Of a DNA stretch of 12,582 bases, positions 6,551 through 11,878 are shown piece after piece (positions within the stretch are counted from its first letter, which is position 1; every line of letters starts with the position of its first letter). The DNA comes from Acidobacteriota bacterium. GTDB taxonomy: Bacteria; Acidobacteriota; Vicinamibacteria; Vicinamibacterales; CAVVIG01. The stretch covers positions 383 to 12,964 of the forward strand of contig QHWL01000246.1 in the NCBI GenBank assembly GCA_003222555.1, given 5' to 3'. A program made the translations under genes and the position numbers. The notes beneath the pieces were generated by a model. That model did no database searches. It had not been told where the DNA came from and was given only the letters and a program-made list of their open reading frames with translations.

Positions 6551-6620
6551 ATGCAACCACGAAGATACGAAGACACGAAAAAGAGGTTTGCTTCGTGCCT
6601 TCGTGTTTTCGTGGTTGCAT
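6551..6620. repeat. Long imperfect palindrome built of 8-nt units
   Basis: Two 30-nt arms (6551-6580 and 6591-6620) are inverted copies with 26 of 30 matches and a 10-nt loop. The outer 13 nt (ATGCAACCACGAA) match perfectly. Each arm is itself periodic: three 8-nt units of the form CACGAAGA on the left, CTTCGTGN on the right. It lies between the end of the O-methyltransferase gene and the start of rocF. There is no T-run, so it is not a classic intrinsic terminator. I recognise the ACGAAGACACGAAG type as a widespread intergenic repeat of environmental bacteria with unknown function. Confidence 0.8.
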
Positions 6621-6643
6621 CCAACGTTAGAGATGTTGCGGTA

Positions 6644-7294
6644 TCACTTGTGAAGTGTCGATTGTAACTTGTATGACACCGACATGCCCTCTCCCGACGG
6701 CGTCACGATTGTCGTGAAGAGCGACGGATTGTTCTGGATCGCGTCGAGGAAACTGCGCATTTCGGCCTGCTTGTTCACGACATTGTGCGCGAGCAGCAAG
6801 CCGCGCGGCGCAAGACGTGGAACGACCATGTCGAAGAAGCGTTTGTAGTCCCGCTTCCAGGCGTCGAGAAAGACGAAGTCGAAGGCGCCGGCAAGCCTCG
6901 GGACCTCCTTGAACGCGTCGCCTGGCAGGACGGTGATGACGTCGGCGAGGCCAGCGCGACGGATGTTGTCGGCTGCGGCCCGTGCGCGCGCGGGGTCGTA
7001 CTCGATAGTGGTGAGGTGGCCCCCGGTCTGCCGCAGTCCGAGACCGATCCAGATCGCGCTGTACCCGGACGCGCTGCCGATCTCGAGCGCGCGCTTCGCG
7101 CCGCCGGAGGCGGCCATCACCCGCAGAAAACGGCCGTCCTCTTCCGAGACCGCCAGTTGATCGCGGTCGGCCGCCTTGATGTCGTGAAGCAGCTTGACGA
7201 GAGACGGTTCGAGTGTGGATTGCGCGCTCGCGATCCTGAGGAAGGCGAACGCGAACAACAAGGCGGTCAGCGCGCGGCGTGTTCTTGGAGCCAT
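6644..7294 (-). CDS. SAM-dependent O-methyltransferase (family 3) with signal peptide
   Basis: This 216-residue protein resembles caffeoyl-CoA/catechol-type O-methyltransferases, which move a methyl group from S-adenosylmethionine to a hydroxyl. Motif I is L-E-I-G-S-A-S-G-Y-S (about 70-79). The acidic SAM contact is E98 (T-T-I-E-Y-D), the metal-site Asp is D144 (V-F-L-D-A-W-K) and the later Asn is N171 (A-H-N-V-V). Residues 1-25 look like a Sec signal peptide: basic start, hydrophobic core, then A-S-A before Q-S. Export of a SAM-dependent enzyme is odd, because SAM is cytoplasmic. The alternative is a membrane anchor or a misjudged start. The first 28 nt overlap the end of hemG, and a weak AGAAAGA lies 8 nt upstream, so it is the last gene of the heme cluster. 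The substrate is unknown. Confidence 0.82.
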   Translation of the reverse strand: MAPRTRRALTALLFAFAFLRIASAQSTLEPSLVKLLHDIKAADRDQLAVSEEDGRFLRVMAASGGAKRALEIGSASGYSAIWIGLGLRQTGGHLTTIEYDPARARAAADNIRRAGLADVITVLPGDAFKEVPRLAGAFDFVFLDAWKRDYKRFFDMVVPRLAPRGLLLAHNVVNKQAEMRSFLDAIQNNPSLFTTIVTPSGEGMSVSYKLQSTLHK

Positions 7295-8742
7295 TGTGAA
7301 ATCTTTCTGGCGGTCGCGCGGCCGTCGGCAATGCAATCGGGAATGCCGACGCCCCGAAATCCACTGCCGGTGACGAACAGGCCCGGATGCCGCGCGAGCG
7401 CGCGGTCGATGGCCTCGATCCGTGCGAGGTGGCCGACTTCGTGCTGCGCGCTGGCGCGCTCGAACCGGTACACACGGGTCAGGAGCGGCTCGCCCGTGAT
7501 TCCGAGCAGGGGCGTGAGCGCCGCAAGCGACAGCGTGACGAGCTCGGCGTCGGACCGTTCGAGCGCGGCGCGATCGCGCGCGCCGCCGACAAACGTCCGC
7601 AGCAGCACGCGGCCGTCGGGTGCGCGCTGGGGCCACTTCGACGAGAGCCACGATCCGGCAAGGATGCCGGAGCCTTCCACCTTCGGCACGACAAATCCGG
7701 ATCCGTTCAAAGGATGCGCCAGGGCCTCGCGCCTGAACGCCAGCGCGATCGTGGCAGTCGAGGAGTACTGAATCTCGCCGCACAAGCGCGCGAGCTCCGC
7801 GTCGCGGTCGCCGATGAGCTGAGCGGTCACGTACGCGGGCGTCGACAGCGCGATGGCGCGAGCGGCGAAGGCGTGGGCGCCGGCCTCCACGCGAAACGGC
7901 CCGGTGCCTCCGTGGCCCATAACGCGTGTGACCGCGGCGTCGAGGCGCACCGTCCCGGCGGGCAGCGCGGCGACCAGCGCGCGCACCATTTCGCTCAAGC
8001 CGCCCGGCAGCGAGCGAAATGCGCCCTGCCCGCGGAGTACGGAGGGTCCGGCTTCTTCCGGACCCTGTGCGTAGTGTCCGGCTTTAGCCGGACCCTCTCC
8101 CACGCTGCCGGCGTGCTCCGCGGCCGGGCGCCGGCTGAATGCCCGCAGCAGGCTGCCGTGCTCGCGCTCCGCCTCAACGAAGCGCGGAAACAGCGCACGA
8201 ACCGACAAGCGATCCACGTCGCCGGCATGAATGCCTGCCAGCAGCGGCTCGGCAAGGTAGGTGGCCGCTTCGGCGCCGAACCGCCGCCGCATGAACGCTC
8301 CAATCGACTCGTCGCCCGGGTCGCGCCGCGGCGGCACCAGCCACTCCGCGCCCATGCGCAGCTTGCCGGCCCACGTGAACAGTCCCGTCTTGATAAACGG
8401 CCCGAGGCGCGTCGGGACGCCGAGCACTGAATTGGCGGGCAGCGCATGCAGCCGGCCGTTCCGCTGGATGAAAGCGAGCCGCGGCGGTTTGGTCGGCACG
8501 AGCCGATCGCCCAGTCCGAGTTGTTCGCACAACTCGATGCCCTGAGGCTTCTGGACGAGGAGCGAATCGGGGCCGGCGTCGATCGTGTAGCCATCGATCT
8601 CCTCGCTCAGAATCACTCCGCCGGCACGCGGCGCCTGCTCGACGACAACACACGACACACCGCGCCGGTGCAGCTCGAACGAGGTGGCGAGTCCCGCGAT
8701 GCCGCCGCCGGCGATGAGAACGTCGACCGATTCCGCGTTCAC
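7267..8742 (-). CDS. hemG: Protoporphyrinogen/coproporphyrinogen oxidase (HemG/HemY flavoenzyme)
   Basis: This 491-residue FAD enzyme oxidises a porphyrinogen to the porphyrin with oxygen, the step before iron insertion. The FAD-binding motif G-G-G-I-A-G (12-17) is followed by V-E-Q and by G-G-V-I-L-S and D-A-G-P-D-S, all typical of the HemY-type family. F-R-S-L-P-G-G-L (242-249) and the C-terminal V-T-G-S-G-F-R-G-V-G-I-P-D-C-I motif (457-471) are also typical. I start at GTG 8742, which has GAGG 11 nt upstream and gives the canonical N-terminus. A TTG at 8751 overlapping the hemH stop is an alternative. The frame is open further upstream, but only as antisense or overlap of hemH. Residues of about 209-238 are an in-frame insert encoded by two palindromes. 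The protein could act on proto- or coproporphyrinogen, and the sequence alone does not decide. hemH ends 5 nt upstream. Confidence 0.9.
   Translation of the reverse strand: MNAESVDVLIAGGGIAGLATSFELHRRGVSCVVVEQAPRAGGVILSEEIDGYTIDAGPDSLLVQKPQGIELCEQLGLGDRLVPTKPPRLAFIQRNGRLHALPANSVLGVPTRLGPFIKTGLFTWAGKLRMGAEWLVPPRRDPGDESIGAFMRRRFGAEAATYLAEPLLAGIHAGDVDRLSVRALFPRFVEAEREHGSLLRAFSRRPAAEHAGSVGEGPAKAGHYAQGPEEAGPSVLRGQGAFRSLPGGLSEMVRALVAALPAGTVRLDAAVTRVMGHGGTGPFRVEAGAHAFAARAIALSTPAYVTAQLIGDRDAELARLCGEIQYSSTATIALAFRREALAHPLNGSGFVVPKVEGSGILAGSWLSSKWPQRAPDGRVLLRTFVGGARDRAALERSDAELVTLSLAALTPLLGITGEPLLTRVYRFERASAQHEVGHLARIEAIDRALARHPGLFVTGSGFRGVGIPDCIADGRATARKISQWLQEHAAR
8043..8094. repeat. Two palindromes in a 30-nt tandem repeat inside hemG
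   Basis: Palindrome 1 has perfect 9-bp arms AGGGTCCGG/CCGGACCCT (8043-8051 and 8058-8066) with a 6-nt loop. Palindrome 2 has 8-bp arms GTCCGGCT/AGCCGGAC (8076-8083 and 8086-8093) with a 2-nt loop. The two units start 30 nt apart and share about 19 of 23 bases, so they form a direct repeat of two hairpins. In the hemG frame they encode G-P-A-K-A-G-H-Y and G-P-E-E-A-G-P-S. I recall GPAKAGHY/VRLKPDTT-type peptides as translations of a dispersed repeat in Vicinamibacteria-like genomes. Confidence 0.75.
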
Positions 8743-8747
8743 GGCCG

Positions 8748-9506
8748 TCAAAGCCTCGCGCGGACGAGATCTTCGAGCACCGCGATGAACGCCGGCGACG
8801 CGTTCAGCGATTCCGTGCGGCGCAGCGACGCGCCGCACTCCCGAGCGGCGGCGACCGCCTGAACGTCGATGTCGAACAGGATTTCGGTGTGGTCGCACAC
8901 GAAGCCGATGGGCACCACGAGGAACCGTCTGGCGCCCCGCGCCGCGCGCTCCGAAATCAAGCGGGCGAGATCGAGCCCGATCCATGGCTCTGGCGTGCGC
9001 CCTGCGCTTTGATACGCTCGGCGGTAGCGCGCGATGCCGGCCAGCCCGGCGACGCCGCGGGCGGTCTCCGCGACCTCGGTCGCGTAGCTGTCGCCGTCGA
9101 GAATGACGCGCAGCGGCAGGCTGTGGGCCGTAAACACGATTTCTTCGTCGTCGAGCGGGTTGGCGGCGCGAAGACGCGCAGCGAAGGCCTGGAGCAGCAG
9201 AGGGTGCGAGTGAAACGATCGCACCGGCTCGAACTGCATGCCCGCCGGCAGCGCGGTCGTCGCCGCATCGACGTACTTCTGGACGCTCAGCGTCGAGAAC
9301 TGCGGCGCCATCGGGATGCCGATGACCCGCTCGACGCCGGCCGCGGCGAGTTCGGCGAGCGCGTCTTTGATGAACGGGCGCCAGTTCCGCATGCCGACGA
9401 CGACCGGGACGTCCGCGTCCAGCCGGCTTCGCAGGCCGTCGGCCTGCGTCTCGGTGATCGCCGTCAACGGCGAGCGGCCGCCGATGGCTTCGTAATTGTG
9501 TCGCAT
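8748..9506 (-). CDS. hemH: Ferrochelatase, main part (N-terminal segment out of frame)
   Basis: Ferrochelatase inserts Fe(II) into protoporphyrin IX, or into coproporphyrin in the coproporphyrin-dependent route. This 252-residue frame contains both catalytic sites: H128 in F-T-A-H-S-L-P and E208 in D-H-T-E-I-L-F-D-I-D. It also has Y-E-A-I-G-G-R-S-P near the start and Y-Q-S-A-G-R-T-P-E-P-W. The family is normally about 300-340 residues and begins with a strand such as G-V-L-L-M-A-H-G-T-P. That strand exists in another frame at 9583-9464. The ATG at 9506 corresponds to an internal Met of the family, not a normal start, and has no Shine-Dalgarno. If the sequence is correct, the product lacks the first strand and the porphyrin-binding segment after it, so it may be inactive. 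It sits between hemE and hemG, 5 nt before the latter. An assembly or base-calling deletion is a serious alternative. Confidence 0.8.
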   Translation of the reverse strand: MRHNYEAIGGRSPLTAITETQADGLRSRLDADVPVVVGMRNWRPFIKDALAELAAAGVERVIGIPMAPQFSTLSVQKYVDAATTALPAGMQFEPVRSFHSHPLLLQAFAARLRAANPLDDEEIVFTAHSLPLRVILDGDSYATEVAETARGVAGLAGIARYRRAYQSAGRTPEPWIGLDLARLISERAARGARRFLVVPIGFVCDHTEILFDIDVQAVAAARECGASLRRTESLNASPAFIAVLEDLVRARL

Positions 9507-9583
9507 CTCAACCGCAAGTACTCCGGCATGTCATCGAGCGACGACGGGGTGCCGTGAGCCATCAAGAGAACGCCTGAACGCAT
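9464..9583 (-). pseudogene. hemH: N-terminal segment of hemH, frameshifted by a deletion
   Basis: From ATG 9583 the minus strand reads M-R-S-G-V-L-L-M-A-H-G-T-P-S-S-L-D-D-M-P-E-Y-L-R, the canonical ferrochelatase start. The frame then leaves the homology and stops at 9464. The homology resumes at M-R-H-N-Y-E-A-I-G-G (ATG 9506) in a frame offset that requires 3n+1 missing bases. Compared with family layout, the roughly 13 residues of the R-G-G-R-P-P region are absent, so a deletion of about 40 nt just upstream of 9506 fits. The start codon has only a weak upstream ribosome site. Confidence 0.75.
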
Positions 9584-9589
9584 CTTACG

Positions 9590-9602
9590 GAACCTGAGGT
9601 TC
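9590..9602. repeat. Perfect 13-nt palindrome upstream of hemH
   Basis: GAACCT-G-AGGTTC lies 6 nt before the hemH ATG. Next to it is a CTCTA/TAGAG pair (9602-9606 and 9620-9624). It could be an operator or part of a repeat-rich spacer. The rest of the 147-nt gap between hemE and hemH holds the 9-nt-unit palindrome and nothing else I can identify. Confidence 0.45.
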
Positions 9603-9641
9603 TCTAGTTTCTCAGTTCTTAGAGGCCGCGAAGAAACCGTT

Positions 9642-9715
9642 AACCGCCGAGAGCGCCGAGATCGCCGAGAAGAAAGGGCCAAGAATTCTCCGCGTGCTCT
9701 GCGTGCTCTGCGGTA
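9642..9715. repeat. Long imperfect palindrome built of 9-nt units
   Basis: The arms 9642-9671 and 9686-9715 are inverted copies with about 22 of 30 matches and a 14-nt loop containing GAATTC. CGCCGAG recurs at 9645, 9654 and 9663 (exact 9-nt period). On the other arm GCGTGCTCT recurs at 9692 and 9701. It starts 16 nt after the hemE stop in the direction of transcription and could fold in the hemE-hemH mRNA. No T-run follows, so it is not a standard terminator. Its layout parallels the 8-nt-unit palindrome at 6551-6620, but the sequence differs. Confidence 0.75.
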
Positions 9716-9730
9716 AAACGGTGTATTCGT

Positions 9731-10819
9731 TCACGTCTGCGTCTGCTGATGAACATATCGCGCGAGCGCCTGGACGTGCTCGAGGGGCGTCATCGGCAGG
9801 ATCCCGTGGCCGAGATTGAAGATGTGTCCCGCCCGTCCGCCCGCCCGCGCGAGCACGTCGTCGGTTGCCGAAAACACCCGATCGAGCGGACCGAGGAGCA
9901 CCGTGGGATCCAGATTCCCCTGAATCGCGCGGTCGAAGCCGATGCGCCGCCACGCTTCGTCGAGCGGCGTCCGCCAGTCGGCGCCGATGACGTCGCCGCC
10001 GGCGTCTCGCAGGTCGCCGAGAATGGCACTCGTGCCGACGCCGAAGTGAATCGTGGGCACGCCGTGCGAGGCCAGCCCTTCAAAGATCCGCCTGGTGTGG
10101 GGCAGGATGAACTCGCGATAGTCGCGCCCGCTCAGCGCCCCCACCCAGGAATCGAAGACTTGCACGGCGTCGACACCTGCTTCAATCTGCGCCACCAGGT
10201 AGTCGCGGATGACATCGGCCAGCAGCTCACAGAAACGGTGCCAAGCCGCGGGAGCCCCGTACATCAGCGCTTTGGTATGCGCAAACGTGTTCGAATGGCC
10301 GCCCTCGATGGCATAGGAGGCGAGCGTGAACGGTGCGCCGGCAAAGCCGATCAGCGGCACGCGGCCGGCGAGCTCGCGTTGAGTCTGGCGGATCGCGTCG
10401 AGCACGTGTTTGAGCGACTCGCGCGGCTCGAAACGCCGGACGCGCCCGAGATCGGCCTCGGTCCGCAACGGAGTTTCGATCGCCGGCCCTTCGCCGTGAA
10501 CGAAATCGAACGCGATGCCCATCGGCTCGAGCGGAAGCAACAGATCGGAAAACAGGATTGCGGCGTCGACTTCTATGCGCCGTACGGGCTGGAGCGTGAC
10601 CTGAGTCGCGAGATCGGGCGTGCGGCACAAATCGAGCAGCGAATAGCGCTCGCGCAGCGCGCGGTATTCGCTCATGTATCGGCCCGCCTGACGCATGAAC
10701 CACACCGGCGTCGCGTCGACCGGCTGCTGCCGGCAGGCGTTGAGGAATCGCCTTCCGGCCTCGATCAGTGGGTCACCTTGAGCAGGTTTCGGGCGAGGCC
10801 GACCAGATCCTCCAGCCAC
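9731..10819 (-). CDS. hemE: Uroporphyrinogen decarboxylase
   Basis: HemE removes four carboxyl groups from uroporphyrinogen III to give coproporphyrinogen III in the cytoplasm. Family signatures are present: P-V-W-F-M-R-Q-A-G-R-Y-M (38-49), F-S-D-L-L-L-P with catalytic Asp D92, G-F-A-G-A-P-F-T-L-A-S-Y (158-169), Q-V-F-D-S-W-V-G and F-N-L-G-H-G-I. From the GTG at 10819 it is 362 residues, but the first 17 or so are a Pro/Gly/Arg stretch overlapping the response regulator in another frame and look non-native. No ATG, GTG or TTG lies between there and the conserved R-R-F-L-N-A-C. A CTG at 10768 with AGGTGA 4 nt upstream would give a normal 345-residue enzyme and overlaps the previous stop as CTGA. 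I give the canonical-codon boundary but think CTG is at least as likely. hemH and hemG follow downstream. Confidence 0.92.
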   Translation of the reverse strand: MAGGSGRPRPKPAQGDPLIEAGRRFLNACRQQPVDATPVWFMRQAGRYMSEYRALRERYSLLDLCRTPDLATQVTLQPVRRIEVDAAILFSDLLLPLEPMGIAFDFVHGEGPAIETPLRTEADLGRVRRFEPRESLKHVLDAIRQTQRELAGRVPLIGFAGAPFTLASYAIEGGHSNTFAHTKALMYGAPAAWHRFCELLADVIRDYLVAQIEAGVDAVQVFDSWVGALSGRDYREFILPHTRRIFEGLASHGVPTIHFGVGTSAILGDLRDAGGDVIGADWRTPLDEAWRRIGFDRAIQGNLDPTVLLGPLDRVFSATDDVLARAGGRAGHIFNLGHGILPMTPLEHVQALARYVHQQTQT

Positions 10820-11154
10820 AGCGGCTTGAACCGCAGCTCCGCGCCAAGCTCATGCAGCTCGGTGGACACGGCGTCATCGAGGAAATAATCGCCGGTGACA
10901 ATCGCCACGGGCGTCGAACGCTGCTCGTCCCTCGAACGAAGGTGCCGCAGGAACATCAGACCGTCCATGAGGGGCATGCGCAGATCGAGAATGATCGCGT
11001 CGGGCCGACTCCGCTCCGCTTCGCGCAAGCCGGTTTCCGCGCTGACCGCGGTGTGGACCCGATAGCCTTCGAGGCGAAGCATCCGGGCGAACGTCTGCGT
11101 GACCCCCTCATCGTCGTCAACGATGAGAATCGTAGCGGTCGCCGCGTTGGACAT
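10765..11154 (-). CDS. Single-domain response regulator upstream of hemE
   Basis: A receiver-only protein of 129 residues from ATG 11154 (135 from ATG 11172). In the longer numbering the acidic pocket is D19-D20-D21 (I-V-D-D-D-E), the phospho-acceptor is D63 (I-I-L-D-L-R-M-P), the switch Thr is T93 (I-V-T-G-D) and the conserved Lys is K116 (R-F-K-P). It lacks an output domain, so it must signal by protein contact. I prefer 11154 because the shorter N-terminus starts close to the first strand and because a TACAAT -10-like hexamer abuts ATG 11172. Neither start has a clear Shine-Dalgarno. Its stop overlaps the candidate hemE CTG start, which implies translational coupling with the heme genes. 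It is only distantly similar to the receiver at 5240-5626. Its kinase is not in the window. Confidence 0.82.
   Translation of the reverse strand: MSNAATATILIVDDDEGVTQTFARMLRLEGYRVHTAVSAETGLREAERSRPDAIILDLRMPLMDGLMFLRHLRSRDEQRSTPVAIVTGDYFLDDAVSTELHELGAELRFKPLWLEDLVGLARNLLKVTH
10773..10778 (-). promoter_or_regulatory. Shine-Dalgarno AGGTGA before a CTG codon at the hemE start
   Basis: AGGTGA on the minus strand is 4 nt before CTG 10768-10766, which overlaps the response regulator stop TGA (10767-10765). The site has no other purpose in the last codons of that gene. It favours a CTG start for hemE over the GTG at 10819, which has no ribosome site. Confidence 0.5.
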
Positions 11155-11229
11155 CAGCGCAGGCACCCGCATATTGTAACCGACGAGGCAATTTGACGCC
11201 CCTCACTGCCCGTTTCGCTCACAAAATCG

Positions 11230-11238
11230 TGCTAGACT
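11230..11238 (+). promoter_or_regulatory. Possible extended -10 promoter of the 11285 gene
   Basis: TGCTAGACT matches an extended -10 (TGn followed by TAGACT, 4 of 6). A start at about 11245 leaves a leader of roughly 40 nt containing the ribosome site. No convincing -35 is seen. It lies in the 130-nt gap between divergent genes. Confidence 0.35.
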
Positions 11239-11272
11239 TACGGGTTTGATCGCCAAGATTATCCAACATTTT

Positions 11273-11277
11273 GGAGG
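11273..11277 (+). promoter_or_regulatory. Shine-Dalgarno GGAGG for the 11285 gene
   Basis: GGAGG lies 7 nt before GTG 11285 and selects that codon as the start; there is no competing ATG nearby in frame. Confidence 0.7.
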
Positions 11278-11284
11278 CGCATAG

Positions 11285-11875
11285 GTGAGTCCGATCCTAG
11301 TGCGGCCGGTCCGCGAGCAGCTCGAGCACGACCGCATCATTCGCTTCCTGCAGGGGAAATACCGCCGTCGGTACGAAGTGGCGGTGAATCCTGGCGCCGA
11401 ACAGAACGTGCCCGTCGGGACCGGTTCGGCGGCGATTTACCCGGATCTGGTGCTGCTTTCGCAAGACCGTGGACATCGGCTGCAGGGGGTGATTGAGGTC
11501 GAAACCGGGGAGTCGGTGAACCACCTCGAGGCCCTCGCACAATGGGCGCACTTCGCGAAGCTAAGGGCCTCCTTTCAATTGTACGTTCCGGCCGGAATGG
11601 TGGATGTGGGACGCCGGCTGTGCGAAGACAACCACATCCAGGTCAACGAGATCTGGAGTTACCATTCCGTCGGCGACCAGGTCCGCTTCACGCTCGTTCA
11701 CCGCAGCCGGGAGGCAACGCCCGTCGCGCGCCCGCGGACCGAGAGACGATCGGTCGCTGTCCGACGCCGGCCGCCGTCACGTGCGGCCAATGAGCCTGCG
11801 CGCTCGGCGAGGGCCGTCAAGAAGCCGGCACGATCGACCAGGGCGCCCGCACGATCGGCCAAGAAGAGAAAGTAG
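11285..11875 (+). CDS. Uncharacterised protein: possible nuclease-fold core plus histone-H1-like tail
   Basis: This 196-residue protein has no function I recognise. Residues 1-140 look like a folded alpha/beta domain: a basic N-terminal helix (R-R-R-Y at 27-30), then Y-P-D-L-V-L-L (52-58), G-V-I-E-V-E-T-G-E-S-V-N-H (68-80), W-A-H-F-A-K and F-Q-L-Y-V-P. A PD dipeptide on one strand followed about 17 residues later by E-x-E on another recalls the PD-(D/E)XK nuclease core, with Glu where the Lys should be. That is only a topological guess. Residues 145-196 are a low-complexity basic tail with P-A-R-S-x-(R/K)-A repeats and K-K-R-K at the end, like bacterial histone-H1-like tails, so DNA or RNA binding is plausible. 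The start is GTG with GGAGG 7 nt upstream. The next gene begins 3 nt after its stop, so they form an operon. Confidence 0.75.
   Translation: MSPILVRPVREQLEHDRIIRFLQGKYRRRYEVAVNPGAEQNVPVGTGSAAIYPDLVLLSQDRGHRLQGVIEVETGESVNHLEALAQWAHFAKLRASFQLYVPAGMVDVGRRLCEDNHIQVNEIWSYHSVGDQVRFTLVHRSREATPVARPRTERRSVAVRRRPPSRAANEPARSARAVKKPARSTRAPARSAKKRK
11828..11861 (+). repeat. 13-nt direct repeat coding the basic tail
   Basis: GCACGATCG(A/G)CCA occurs at 11828-11840 and 11849-11861, 21 nt apart (7 codons), with one mismatch. It encodes successive A-R-S units in the tail and suggests growth by in-frame duplication. Confidence 0.6.
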
Positions 11876-11878
11876 GGC

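Noticed and set aside
9749-10888. Long + strand open frame of about 379 codons opposite hemE
   Set aside because: hemE on the minus strand carries all family signatures; the antisense peptide has none and no ribosome site.
11173-11178. TACAAT as -10 of the response regulator upstream of hemE
   Set aside because: It abuts ATG 11172 and has no -35 at any usual spacing; kept only as a minor argument for the 11154 start.
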